The position numbers and the translations under genes were made by a program. A model generated the notes under the pieces. The model searched no databases. It was not told the origin of the DNA and saw nothing but the letters and a program-made list of their open reading frames with translations. A DNA stretch of 64,000 nucleotides from Gaeumannomyces sp. JS-464. Taxonomy: Eukaryota; Ascomycota; Sordariomycetes; Magnaporthales; Magnaporthaceae. Location: contig NGZR01000007.1 in assembly GCA_002197995.1 (NCBI GenBank), positions 764,399-828,398 of the forward strand, read 5' to 3'. The first letter of the stretch is position 1; every line of letters begins with the position of its first letter. Positions 47,803 through 59,560 of the stretch are shown piece by piece.

Positions 47803-50800
47803 CTGATTAGTGTTGCTTAAAAAGGCAACATAAATGAGCAAGGTAAAGGGTTTAACCGTTCGATACCTTCTTTTAAAGCGATTGGGTTAAACGGAAAAGC
47901 TTAGGAGCAGAGGAATTGTATTCCACTGCTCGGTAGCGCGTTACACACGAGTTAATCGAATAATAAAGGCACTTTCCTAAAGCAGGCGACTGGACCTTTG
48001 TTTGTAAGATTTGAACAACTGTGAAAAGGGCGTTACGTAATCCCTTTAAGCACCTTCCTAAAGCAGGCGATTGGATTTTTAAATCGATCACCCAAACGAT
48101 ATTGCTCGTTAACCCCCACCGATAACATATCCGACACTTCGGAATAATAAGCGGAGGAGCTTAGCGATAAGCAACGTATAATTACAAAAAGCACGCTTTT
48201 GTTATACGACCTCCCCAAATTTTTGGCATAAAACATTAACATCCCCCTTTTAACAAGCCCCTTTTACAGCCTCGGAGGATTACTTAACGAAGTTTCCATT
48301 GCTCGCCGGAACGCATAAATGCTTAAAACACTGCTTTTATACGGAAACACGCATGGCAACAACCTTTTAAGCGACGTACTCGAGGATTACGAAGGGTGGG
48401 AAGCAACGCACTTCGAAAACCTCGATTAGCGGATCGCTCGAGTTTTCCGCAAGCATTTGGAAAATTACGAAATCCCAGTCCCTGGTCCGCCCAAAGGGAA
48501 GTTTAACGAAAAACTTATGCAGGTTATGCAATAGGAGTTAATCCTTGGAATAACCCCATTAACCGGATTATAGCCCCTTATTTCCTAAGATCGCACGAGT
48601 TCCAAACCAAATAGTTATTTAAGCGACGTTCCGGATGCTTTTAAAAGAACACGCCGCGTTTCTTTCCCAAATAAAACCACAGTTAAGCGGGAAATTAGCC
48701 GAGATAAAATTTAAGGATTACTAAACCGGCGGTTTAAAAATCCGTTACGCTTTCGAAAATACTCCTTAACCTTTTTTACGGATATAATGCCCATTTCCCC
48801 CTTTTATAAAAACACTCGTATTAAAAAGCGCATCGATCTTTTAGCCATTCCTTTACCAAATCGGCGGCTTTTACCACTTAGCTAATCGGCAGTTCCTTAA
48901 GCACCCCCGGCCCGCTAATTTGCACTTTTAACCAGCTAATTTGCAAATCCACAAGCGCCCCCGGTTAATTAATTTTTAGCTTTGCCGATTTTTAAAACCA
49001 CCGCCATACCAGGATTCCATTTCGACTAATATATGCAATAAAAGGATTACGGAAAATCCATTCCACCGATCGAAAAAGCACAAACTGTAATAATTTTACG
49101 CCCTCGATACGGGACCCCGATACGTGCGAAGTCCTAATACAAGCAACTCCCTTTTAAGGAGGTATTTAACGCCACCGTTAATAAAAGCTTAATAAAAGCA
49201 TTTTAAAGCGCGTGGGATAAAAAGTACAGCTATTCCGGTAATTTATACGATATTTTAAACGATAAGATTTTTTTTTTTCGCAATTACATGCGAAACCCTC
49301 GAAATACTATTTTTACAGCTTTATGCGATTTTTCTTTTAGCATTTTAAAGCAAAGCTAAGTAATGGTACACCCGATATATCGGTATTAGCTTTACCTTTC
49401 GAAAAATTTACATAATTTTTAAAAAGCATTTTAATACCGAAGTTAACCGATTACTGTATTATACGGATTAAAACTTAATTACTTTCCAAATAATCCGTTT
49501 AAAAATCGTTAACACAAGCAAATTTAACATGGAAGTTTTGCAAGCTTTTTTAAATAAATTACAAGTTTGTTAACGCGCTTTCGGCCCGTTTTACTAAAAC
49601 GAAAACCAGCTTATTGCGAGCATTTTAGGGCAATTTAAAGCGTACCGGAGCTTAAAACCGTTTTTATAAATCCTAGCCGGACTTTTAAAAGCTATTTTCC
49701 TAATTAAAAAGCATTTTGCAAATGGAGGAAAACGCACGCACCCCCGGCATCCATTTTGTAAAACGGAAGTTTAAAAATTACAAAAATCGCAAAAAGGATA
49801 ATAAAAGTTAAAACCGAGCATATAAACCTAAATCTTTCCAACCAAATCCCCGTTTACGCCCATATATACGCGGTTGTTAAATTTGCAAAAAGCCGGATTG
49901 CAAATCGACACGCCACTTTTTTAAAAAATAACGACGATTTAAAAAATAATAAAGCACAAAAAAAGGCACAAAACAAACCACGCAAAAGGTATACCCAATT
50001 CCTCGCATTAATGGCCCGAAAGCATCGATAAAGAGGAATAGCCATTTTTTAATTTTAACGATTAAAAAATAAAGGAAGAGGAGGATTATAAAAGCAGCTA
50101 CTTTATAACCTTCGCTACGGCCGCATATTTAATTAAAAAGGCTTTTACTTACCGCATTTATAAGCGTTAAAACTCGGGATTTGGCAAGCCTTATTCCTAT
50201 GTTTTTACGGATTAGGTATTAGTTTAACACAAAATCCGAGGCATTAAGTAATAGTAAGGATTTTTCCGGATACAAATGCAGTAATAACTTTTACGGCCGG
50301 AAAGGATTAAATCCACGCATTTTAACGCTATAAGCCAAATCTCGTCGTTAATATAAATAGGCATAAAAAACGCGTAATTTTCGGATTAAAAAAAGCTGTT
50401 TCCAGCACCGGAAAAATTACTATTCCGACCCTAATCGGTTAAATTACGTTTTTTATAGTTCCAACTTCGACCCCTTTTTTGCTATGCTTTGCAAATATGA
50501 ATGTATTGCACGTTTACCTAAATAATACGCGCAACGAGCTTATAAAAAACGACGGTACGCGCGTTTCGATTATAAAAAGGTACGGCCACCTTTGGTTTTT
50601 TTTCGACGACGTTACCCACGTTATAACGGCAGTTAATTTATAACGGAAATAAAAATCGCGAAAGCAGTTTTCCTTACGAAAGCTAAGTTAAAACGCGTGC
50701 ATAAGCGCTTTGGGCACCCATTTGTTAATAAACTTTGGAACGTTTTAAAGCGTGCAAAACATAAGGCTAATTGCGACGCTTTCGTAATAATTAACCGAAT

Positions 50801-53800
50801 ATGCCATTTTTGTTAAAAAAAAGGTTGCATTATAACGCTTTCGATTTAAACTCCAAAACGATATCGATTTTAACTACGAAATAATTACAAACGTGTTTTA
50901 TATTAATTATAAGCTAATCCTTTACGTAATCGATGCAAGTATAGCTTTTAATGCTACAGCGCTTTTTAAAAACATATCGGCAAAAAAAACGTGGGAAGCT
51001 TTTAAACGGTGCTAAATCGACGTTTATTTAAGGCCTTTTAACGTAATTTTTTACGATGCCGGTATTAACTTTCGCCGCGAGCGAATTTTAAACGGAAGTA
51101 AAGCTTTTTGGGATTATTTATAAGCAGGTCCCAATCGAAACGCATGGTTAATCGGCAAAATTAAAAAATATTACGCCTTTTTTACGCCGGGCTTTTAATA
51201 TTATCCGATAAAAGTGCTTAATTATGCATTTCGAATCGGTGCTTTAGGGAGCAGTAAAAGCCGTAAACGATACGGCCGGCCCCGACGAATTTGTCTTTAC
51301 ATTGCTCGTTTTTAAAGCAATGCTTTAAATTAATAACGAATCGCCACTTTTATAAACCCAGGTATAAAAAGCCGCTGCAATTAGGAAAGTTATAGCAAAA
51401 ATCCGGATTTTACACGATAAGCGACGTATATAGGAAGCATTGGTTGCACGTAACGGACCGAATATAAAACGGGTGCTTTTAAGCTTTTTGGCTTTAAAAA
51501 GCGAGGTTTTAGTATTTCGGGAAAAAGACGGATGGTAAGGCCCGTATAAGGTTTTATCCATAACAAACACGTTAATTACGGTGGAAACGATTAACGGTAA
51601 CGCGATTTTTAAAAGCACGGTGGTTAAACCCTATTATAAAGCAAAAAAACTTATCGTGCAAAAATTCGAAAAGCAGTTAGCACTTTTCGAATACCCTAAA
51701 CCCGAACAGTTAAAACGCTAAAAAAAACCCCCGAAAAAAAAGGCCGCAAAATAGCAAAACAAAAACCCCCAAAATTAAATAACCATTTTATTTAAAATTA
51801 CGGTATTACTTAAAGTTTTTAATAAACGAGGTCGCTTTCGCAAAAACGCATAACTAGCAATTGCAGTAAAACGAAGCTTTTAGCAAATGCATACGACGTT
51901 TTTAAACGCTAAAAAGTACTAATTTTACTAGTTAGCGATCCGATTTAAATAAAAAGGCAAAATTACAACTCCCGGTCTACCATTTAAACAGTTAACCCAA
52001 TAAAAACTAAACGCATTTATCGGCGTTAAAATGATTAAGCCGATTACCGGAAGGACCCCTAACGGAGCCACGATTTTTAAATTACGGATTGTAAACGAGG
52101 TAAAAAGGCAAACCTCGAAGCCCTTTAAAAAATCGAAACTCGTAATTACAGGATATAACGACGAGGAAAAACATAATATTTTTACGTAATTTCTTATAAT
52201 TATAAAATGCAATTAACAATTAATCCTAGCGATCGCACTATCGCTTACGCTTATAAAATTTAATTTAATAATCCGAAATATTAGCTAAACGTATACCCAA
52301 TCGGAATTAAAATTGCAAAAAAACGTTTTTTTGCGCTTATTTAAGGAGTTATTAATATGGTTTAAGCCGGGCACGTTGCTTAAAATAATTAAACCTTTTT
52401 ACGGGATCGCGAAATTAGGTTTGCATTAGTTCGTTACTTATTAAAAGCATTATAAAAAGCGTTTAAATTGCTAAACGTCGAGTTACGATTTTTATTTGCT
52501 TATTTCGGAAAGCGGATAAAGCTTTAAAATCGTAGGCATGCAAATAAACAACACTTTAAATTTTGGAAATCCGGACTTTTTAATAAAAAAAAATTAGCGA
52601 TCCAAAAAGCAAACTTTCGTGCAAAACCGAAATCGATTTTTAAACCGGGAAACGAAGCCGACTTTAACGGGTGCAAAATCCTAATAGGAAATTATGGGCT
52701 CGAAATTTAACAAAAAAAATAAAATAAAAGGCTCGAACTAATAAAAACCGATTTAAAAAGCTTAAGCTATAAGTATATCGTTTAAAAAGCTTAAAACGTA
52801 TATATTAATTCCATATGCTAACCGGAAACCGCATTTAATTATTCCGTAACGGCGTAAGCTAAAAACCCGGGATAAAAAAACGTGGTTAAGCTAAATAAAA
52901 AGATTAAATGGCAAATTAATAACGCATAAAAAGGATTAAAATACGTTCCATTAAATTTGCAAAAAACCAACTTTTACGCTTTCGTAAACGGATTATTCGC
53001 AAATAATCCAAACCTAAATTTACAAATCGGGTTCGTAATTATATTAAGCAATAAAAAATCCGACGATTAAAAAACCAGCTTTTAATTAATCGGGAACATT
53101 TTGCATTAAACGTTAATTAAATGTAAAAGGGTTACGAAAAGCGTTTTCGCAAGTAAAATTTACGGGATGGTTAGCGGGTTCGATGCAACTTACGTTTTTA
53201 ATTTAACGCTCGCAACGATTTTTAAAAAGCTAAATTAAAAAGCCCCGAAATTAATAATTTGCACCGATAGCTTTTCGTTATATTAATACCTCGTACAGTT
53301 AGGTATAATAGCGGAAAAAAAGCTTATAATCGATATTATAGCATTTAAAAAATTTTACGAAAAGCGCGAAATCGACGAAATCCGCTGGATCGCAGGATTA
53401 AATAATCCGGCAAACGCGATAACTAAAGATTAATTAAATAAAGCTTTAAAAAATTTAATTATAAGCAATACGATAACGGTACGAATTAAAAGTTAAGTAA
53501 AACGCGAAAAACAATAAAAAAAAGCGAAGGAAAACGGTTAAAATCGATTTGTTATAACCTAAAAATGGCTAACGATGTAATTAAAAAAAACGAAATTACT
53601 AAAACGCTAAAACAACCGGAAAACGATCCCACGAACAACTATTCTAAGCTTTAAAAAAAACCTTTACTATTACCGAACACATTACCAGCTTATTTATTAA
53701 CATTATTAGCACTTTTATCTTTTTTTCCCTTTTCGGCTATCTTTTCGTCCTTATCCTTATTATCGTTAAAAGTTTTAAATAAGCTATCCTTTGCTCCCAA

Positions 53801-54142
53801 AAACGCCGCATCGAACATACGCTAAACGGTAACGCGGCCCGCCGCCTTCCGCTTAATAGCACTTATTTTAATAAAATTAGCGTTAACTTTACCGGCTTAT
53901 TCCTCCTTTTTAAAAAGGATTATGCATTTGGTGGTAGTGCGCCATTTCGCGAAATTTTAGGAATAGTTAAAACACGGTTAACAAAGTACTAAAGCAGCTA
54001 AACAAAAAATTAGCCATTATACCTTATTAACAGTAGTTTCGCGGAAGTATTTAGTTATAAACTTTTTAGCTAAAGCCATTGCGATTTTAAAACTACCGGT
54101 CGTTAACGTAAAAGATTAGCAAATTAAGGCCTAAAAAATTAC

Positions 54143-54490
54143 TTACACCGGTTGGCACGAATAACTAAAAGCATAGGACCAGTAACGGTTACCGACCGGT
54201 TCGGTGTTAAAGCACCTAATTTTATCGGACTTGCCGGCTAAAAGAAAGTTAAGGCAATTCAGGCATGGGAACGATTTTTGTTTGCCTTTTGCAAGGCGCG
54301 GGCGAGCAAGGGATTTGCCTTTTCCCTTTTTGGCACGAATCTTTTTAACGCCACTATTTGGGACCGTTTTAACGCCAATTTGACCTTTTTTAACGGATTT
54401 GCCCTTGCCAGCTCCTTTAAAACAAGTGGACACCATCGCGGTAATTAGTCGAGCAGCAAAACAATAAAGCAAAGATCGGCAAGCAGGCAA
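54143..54490 (-). CDS. Lys/Gly-rich open frame antisense within the retrotransposon, unknown
   Basis: An intact 115-codon frame lies on the minus strand in the part of the element between the RNase H end (about 53.5 kb) and the 3' LTR. The protein is basic (GAGKGKSVKKGQIGVK, RPRLAKGKQKSF) with a CLNC motif. This segment is much less AT-rich than the rest of the interior. It may be a chance frame in non-coding sequence or an accessory ORF; no family was recognised. Confidence 0.25.
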   Translation of the reverse strand: MPACRSLLYCFAARLITAMVSTCFKGAGKGKSVKKGQIGVKTVPNSGVKKIRAKKGKGKSLARPRLAKGKQKSFPCLNCLNFLLAGKSDKIRCFNTEPVGNRYWSYAFSYSCQPV

Positions 54491-54917
54491 CGGGGATATC
54501 GATATTTGTGGTTGTAAAGATTAAGTTCCAAATTATAACGATTAAAGCCTACGGCTTTTGAAATATCCCAGGCCCTTTAAGTCATCCTTCCGATTTGCTC
54601 CTTCCTATTACACCGATTAGCACGCACACGGCCCAATAAATCTTTATTAAATTTATTCACTGCTATTATGCGCACTTAATCCGGCATTACCTGATCCCAC
54701 GAGCGCTTAACCAAACATTGCCTCATTTCCTATTGTTCCTATTCACAGTCCTTATTCACAGTCCCTACCGATATCCAGCACAATCCCCTTGCCCTTTTTT
54801 CCTTTGTTCTTAAAGCAGGTTACCAGATCCGGATTCCTTTGTTATTAGTATTGTGAGATCCCGGGATTTGGAAAACGAGCATCTACCGATGCACGCGCTC
54901 AAAGAAAGAATTGCCAG

Positions 54918-55153
54918 TGTTGATCCACGTGATTTAGCGCGTGCATCCAGAAAGGGCCCACGCCTCGTGGAGCCGCAGGCCCACGGGCCGTGCGCTCCCA
55001 CGAGCCTACAAAAGGGGATCTTGCGATCCCCTTCCTGTAACTAGATTCCTACATAGACATGCATCACTACAGACACCAGTTCCAGATTTATAGATCTTTG
55101 TTCTTTCCTTTTAGGAGATCTCCGTGCCTACAGGAGTACCACTCCTACCAACA
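54918..55153 (+). repeat. 3' LTR, 236 bp
   Basis: Same length and ends as the 5' LTR; hairpin at 55012-55033. Followed by the duplication ACTTC at 55154-55158. Confidence 0.95.
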
Positions 55154-55158
55154 ACTTC
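55154..55158. repeat. Right target-site duplication (ACTTC)
   Basis: Matches the five bases before the 5' LTR. Confidence 0.9.
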
Positions 55159-55944
55159 CTTGCTTTCTTCAAACCCGCGTTGCAGATTATGTGGGAAGTG
55201 AAACATGTAAATCTCCTGGACGATATAAGCTAACGGTGCTTAGTACCCATGCGCCGTTGTAAACTGGACTTTCCTGGGCTTTGGGACAACCGAGAACTGG
55301 GAGGAATTTCGGACACGGAACTATTGCGAGGCGGCAGGCCCCGTGGTGACTGTAGTCGAGGACAATCTTAAGCCCCCGAAGAGGAAGGGTGAGTCTCTCA
55401 GAGGCTCCGATAAGACCAAGAAGGCCAAGGCCGGCAAATCGAAGGATCCCAAAAGCCTGCCGCAAGTTCTTCGGGAGGTCGGCCCACCCAGGGAAAAGGA
55501 GGGCTGGTGAGGGTGTCTTTCCCTTCACGGTACACTTGGGACCGAAACGACTACATGCATCTGCTGGACGCCGAGGAGGACGGCCTCTCTCCTTACAAAA
55601 TTATAAAACCAGGGCGGCCTTGCTGATTTGGCGCCTGCACCGGCCTTCAGTTCCTCCGGGGCCGCAGTGGCCAAATTTCCCTGATTTTAATCTCTGTCCC
55701 TCCATCTTTTTGGCCCTTTCTCTGACCCTTTCTCTGGCCTTTTTTTCAGCTCTGAAAAGAATAAAGTTACCGGGCTCTTTGGCCTATATCTCGTCCCTCG
55801 ACCGCTAAAAAAAACCGGGAGGCGCTGGCGAAGCGTTTACTTTTTTCGATATTTATTACGCTTTATATGCATTATTCCCCCGGGGCGGTCGGGACGACCT
55901 TCGACTCGTCCCTCACCCTCGGGTCGTCCCGCCCGCTTCGCTAG

Positions 55945-56245
55945 AATGGTGACCGTCGACGAAGATTTGGAAGAAGAGAAGGTTGCGGTCCTGATCTCTT
56001 GGGCGACCCAGGAGTTCGTGGACCTCAAGAAGGAGAAAGGCGTCCTGACAGAGATGGCGGCTTACCGCTTGGACAAAAAGCTGTGGAAAAAAACTCAAGG
56101 AGGAGAATTGTGTCATCGTACAACACATTATCGGCTGGGACAGGATCTGGTGCATTGCTATAGCGTGAGACAAAGGAGGCCGCCTGTGGGAAGAGGATGG
56201 ACGAAGCGCGTGCCAGAGATGTTATCCAAGGCGATCTCATCGTAA
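55945..56245 (+). pseudogene. Remnant of a charged coiled-coil protein, unrecognised
   Basis: The frame begins MVTVDEDLEEEKVAVLISWA and continues TQEFVDLKKEKGVLTEMAAY, which looks coding, but the sense frame changes near 56093 (an A6 run) and then ends. A 10-bp inverted repeat (55890-55899 and 55922-55931) lies just before the ATG. No family recognised. Confidence 0.35.
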
Positions 56246-56488
56246 AGACGAAGGGTTATACATTAGAGGCGCAAGCGTGGCGTAACGATGAGTCCTGGCA
56301 GTAAACTCCTCCTCGACATTACCAATGTCATCCTCGTCGACAAACTCCATCACCTCGTCGCGCGTGGTCGCAGCGGTGGCGACCAGGCAGTCGATATACT
56401 CGCCATACGCGGCGATAAGCTCGGCCTTGAAGGCTGCCTTGCCAGCAACCCAGGAGTTGTAGCCGGAGCCGGCCCGGCCGGAGCGCAA
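56237..56488 (-). pseudogene. Coding-like fragment, unknown
   Basis: An 83-codon frame reads YNSWVAGKAAFKAELIAAYG then EYIDCLVATAATTRDEVMEF, with an acidic run. It lies downstream of copy B on the same strand and could be a later exon of the same decayed gene. Not recognised. Confidence 0.3.
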
Positions 56489-56749
56489 CTGTCGTACAAA
56501 CGAGTTAGGACGGAGCCGCCGAGGGAACGCCAGGGATCAAGGCATACGGCATACCATGGCTAAAGCGTCCTACTGCTCTGCGTCCATGCGGGAACGCGCG
56601 GGGGTCGACTCAGCCCTAAACTGGACAAGTTGTCGATAGTCGGCTGAGCCAGTCTCGGCTTCTCGTTCTCGTCCTTGATTTTCTGCACTTCGACCTCTCG
56701 CTTCATGTGCAGCTCATGCGACTTTATGACCATATTGCCCAGCTTCAGG

Positions 56750-57437
56750 TCATACTAGAATGCTTCTTGCCGCTTTGGCCCACGCTTCCTCGTGCGGCCG
56801 CTTTCGCGATCTCTTCGCCGGATCGGGGTCGAAAAAGACGGACCTCAGTGTGGACAAGTCGCCGCTCGGTGGCAAGGCCGCCCGATCCCTGTCATCGCGC
56901 ACCTTTTTGGCATCAATGTACCGGAGCCTTTTTGATAATGTGCTTGCAATTCTCCTCATTGCCGTCAATCCCCCCAGTGTAAATGCGACCGCCGCCGCCA
57001 TCGCCAGGACTTCCTTGTCTGTTGCTATGTGTTTATACCCCACGTTCTTGCCATCGGTGATTGCAGCATTGAGCTCGTCCGCTACGAGAGCTTTAAATAG
57101 ATCGACGTCGGCCTGGGTTCTCAGGCAGGTGGTGTGTTCGACATGCTCTCTTTCTTCTTCGGTATGGTCTTGGAGGGCTTCTCGTTGGTCGCCGTCGCTC
57201 CAACCTGCCGCATTTCGTGAACTTTGTCGATGAATGGCCCGTTGGCAGGCTCTCGTCGATTTTGAAGGGGTTTTGGCCATCGCCCTCACAGAACCTGCTG
57301 CTTGCTTCCTCGTCGCCGAAATCTGGAAAGTCCTTCCAGGTCGGGTTGGCGTTTGCTAGCGTGGAAAACCTCCTGGCATGCATGAGGGTAACGATATCCC
57401 GGATAAGATCACCGCTGGCCTTGGCTTTAGCTGCCAA
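56750..57437 (-). pseudogene. Degenerate copy B of the unrecognised repeated gene family
   Basis: The longer copy. Its N-terminal part reads LIRDIVTLMHARRFSTLANA and NPTWKDFPDFGDEEASSRFC, the frame then changes within the segment FIDKVHEMRQVGATATNEKP, and the C-terminal part reads DVDLFKALVADELNAAITDG, GYKHIATDKE, AMAAAVAFTLGG and a basic tail KRSRKRPHEEAWAKAA. Shared blocks with copy A at 46628-47020 show common descent. At least two frame changes are needed, so it is probably inactive unless the breaks are sequence errors. Confidence 0.5.
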
Positions 57438-58980
57438 AGTCAGCCGGCAACTCTCGCGAAATCAAGGTTTGATCGCGGGAAGGGACGGGCTTTGCCTTCT
57501 CGCCGTCGTCGGATGCTCCCACGTTACAGTTACAGCGAGTGGTGGCGCAGCTCGTGGGGGAAAGGTGATGCTGTATCTGGTGGTTTTAATTATAAAGTTC
57601 TCCCCATATGGCTGGTAGTAGGAAAGGAGGTAGGAAAGGAAATAAAGACTACCCAATACGTTATTACTATAGGTTTAACAATGTGCGCACACAGCGCGCG
57701 CGCAAGTTTGCTCTTGCCAACTGGCTCTGATAGTGTCACAAAAAGCTCAGTTCTTATGCAGGGACACGAGGTAGCAAGAAGTAGACCCTATAAGCGAGCT
57801 TTCTGTTACTACAAGTCTTATTTGCGAAGACGCGCAAGGTAGGGTACATCCTGAGCTGACAAGGCCCAAGAACATACCTAGACGGGACATAACAAAAAAT
57901 ATGTCCGCAACGCCGGGTCACTTTAACACAGCACAGAGAGGAACGCCCGTGACCGGCGCAAAGACGGGAGGCCTGACCAAAACCACATCGAATGCACGCC
58001 AAACGGTGGACACGCTTGAGATCTCAGGAGAGATCGCGTCTGTGGGACACCAAGCAGACAAGCAGAAGAGAGACGCAAACCCCTGCCAGATGATGATCAA
58101 TGTAGCGAGAGACTAGAGCAGTTTGGCAAAGATAGTGACAAGAAGGAACCAACAGACACAAATTGAAGCCCCAGAAACATATCCAGTCCGTCATGATACA
58201 AGTGTCAAAGGGAGTATATACATATGCAATACATAGTGAATATAGAAGCACACCGCGTAGCAAGCAAGCATCAAACACGGCTCGCGTATAGCGATCCAAG
58301 GGCCGGAGGAAAAAAGACAACGTGCAGAGGTACGCTAAGGTTAAGCGAGACTGACCGACGGGTGCCAACGGACCCGAGGGAGCCGGTGACGGAGAAAATG
58401 CTCGCGCTCAAGGCCAAACCAGTGAGAAGGCAAGAGCTAGGGCTAGGGCTGGTGGTATGCCGAGCGTCTAGCAGCACAAGAGATGAGCATCGAGTTACTG
58501 AACTCCCCATATCGAAAGTCACATCCCGCTCACAACGCGATCACCAGCCGCTCAGAAATGCGCAGCTGGGCTCGGACCATAAATCGACCTTCTGGCCATC
58601 ATATCTACTCTCACAGCTAGCGGCACTTTCCCCCACAAGATATGCCCACAACACAACCATCAAAGCAAAGAGCGCAACTACGCCCGAAGCCATCACAATA
58701 AACTCGAAACACTGCCTATCCGCTTGAGCGCGCGAACCGAAAGCTATCGGGAGGCCAAGCGCAACGATGCCTACAGACGGAGACGGGGCAAAGAGCGTGG
58801 TGTTGCCACAACCAAACAAGCGCAAGGCGCAGGAGCCAGCCTCAGTGGAGGCAAGGAAGAAAAAGGCCGCAGACGACGGTTCTCCCCAGCGGTGAGGAGC
58901 GGCGACGCACTTGCGGAGCTCAGAGAAGTGAAAGCGACGCTCGACACGGCGTCGGCGACTATTATCTGGCGGGCGATAGG
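57438..58980. other. Repeat-island flank without recognisable gene
   Basis: Contains a reverse-complement version of the TTTCCTTTCCTA motif at 57.61-57.65 kb and moderately AT-rich unique-looking sequence. No protein family recognised on either strand. Confidence 0.45.
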
Positions 58981-59560
58981 GCCGGGAGAGCTCTTTCCGA
59001 CGCGATGGATCGAAAGAGCGCAATGGACGAGGCGTTCAACAAGATGGTCGATATGAACCGGGAGCGAGAGGTGGCGCTCCAGAAAGCCGAAGACGAGATT
59101 CGCCATGCTGAGGGCATGGGACAGGAATACGAAAAAGAAGTTGCGAGATGCGACGACAGCGAAAAAGCGCTTGCAAAACCGACTGACAATGCAAGAATCG
59201 ACGATTGCAAACGTGAGGCAGTGCTGCCGAAGAAGACGCGGCCATCACGAGGAAATACATGGTCATCGCAACGCAAGACGCGGAGCTGGCAGAGAAAGAC
59301 GGCGTCATCGCCATGAAAGACGCGGAGCTGGCCGAGAGGGACGCATCATCGCCAAGAAAGACGCATCATCGCCATGCAAAAGGCCGCAACTGAACCTGCG
59401 AGCGGTGCAGCTGAGGAGTCTGGGCGCGCGGCTGGGTGGGGATCCGGATGGCGGTTTCGTGCGGAGCCGGCGACAGCCGGGCTTATGGCAGAGAGTCGCC
59501 CGCCTCCAGCTGCCGCGGCCGCCGGACGACGGCGAGGCCGATGGCAGGCCCAGCCTAACT
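58981..59560 (+). pseudogene. Remnant of a coiled-coil protein with DAELAEKD-type repeats
   Basis: In three successive frames one reads MDRKSAMDEAFNKMVDMNRE and REVALQKAEDEIRHAEGMGQ, then a segment NRLTMQESTIANVRQ, then repeated DAELAEKDGVIAMKDAELAE, all heptad-like. The frame changes several times, so as given it does not encode one protein. It probably descends from a long coiled-coil gene; the upstream limit is unclear. Confidence 0.4.

Larger units (their letters stand above)
47567..55153 (+). mobile_element. Ty1/copia LTR retrotransposon, interior decayed (RIP-like)
   Basis: Two 236-bp direct repeats (TG...CA) bound a 7587-bp element flanked by the 5-bp duplication ACTTC. The interior is AT-rich with stops in all frames, yet pol can be followed on the plus strand in copia order: integrase C-terminus at about 51500-51640 (VFREKDGW, GPYKVLSI, STVVKPYYK), reverse transcriptase start at 52025-52180 (FKLRIVNEVKRQTSKPF, KSKLVITGYNDEEK), and RNase H at 53240-53470 (LIICTDSFSLY, EKREIDEIRWIAGLNNPANA). 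Stops mostly read TAA where CAA is expected, and CpG is retained, which fits CpA-to-TpA mutation. Gag was not recognised with confidence. The element cannot be autonomous. Confidence 0.92.

Noticed and set aside
51325..51618. 97-codon minus-strand frame inside the retrotransposon
   Set aside because: Antisense to the integrase C-terminal remnant, which reads clearly on the plus strand.
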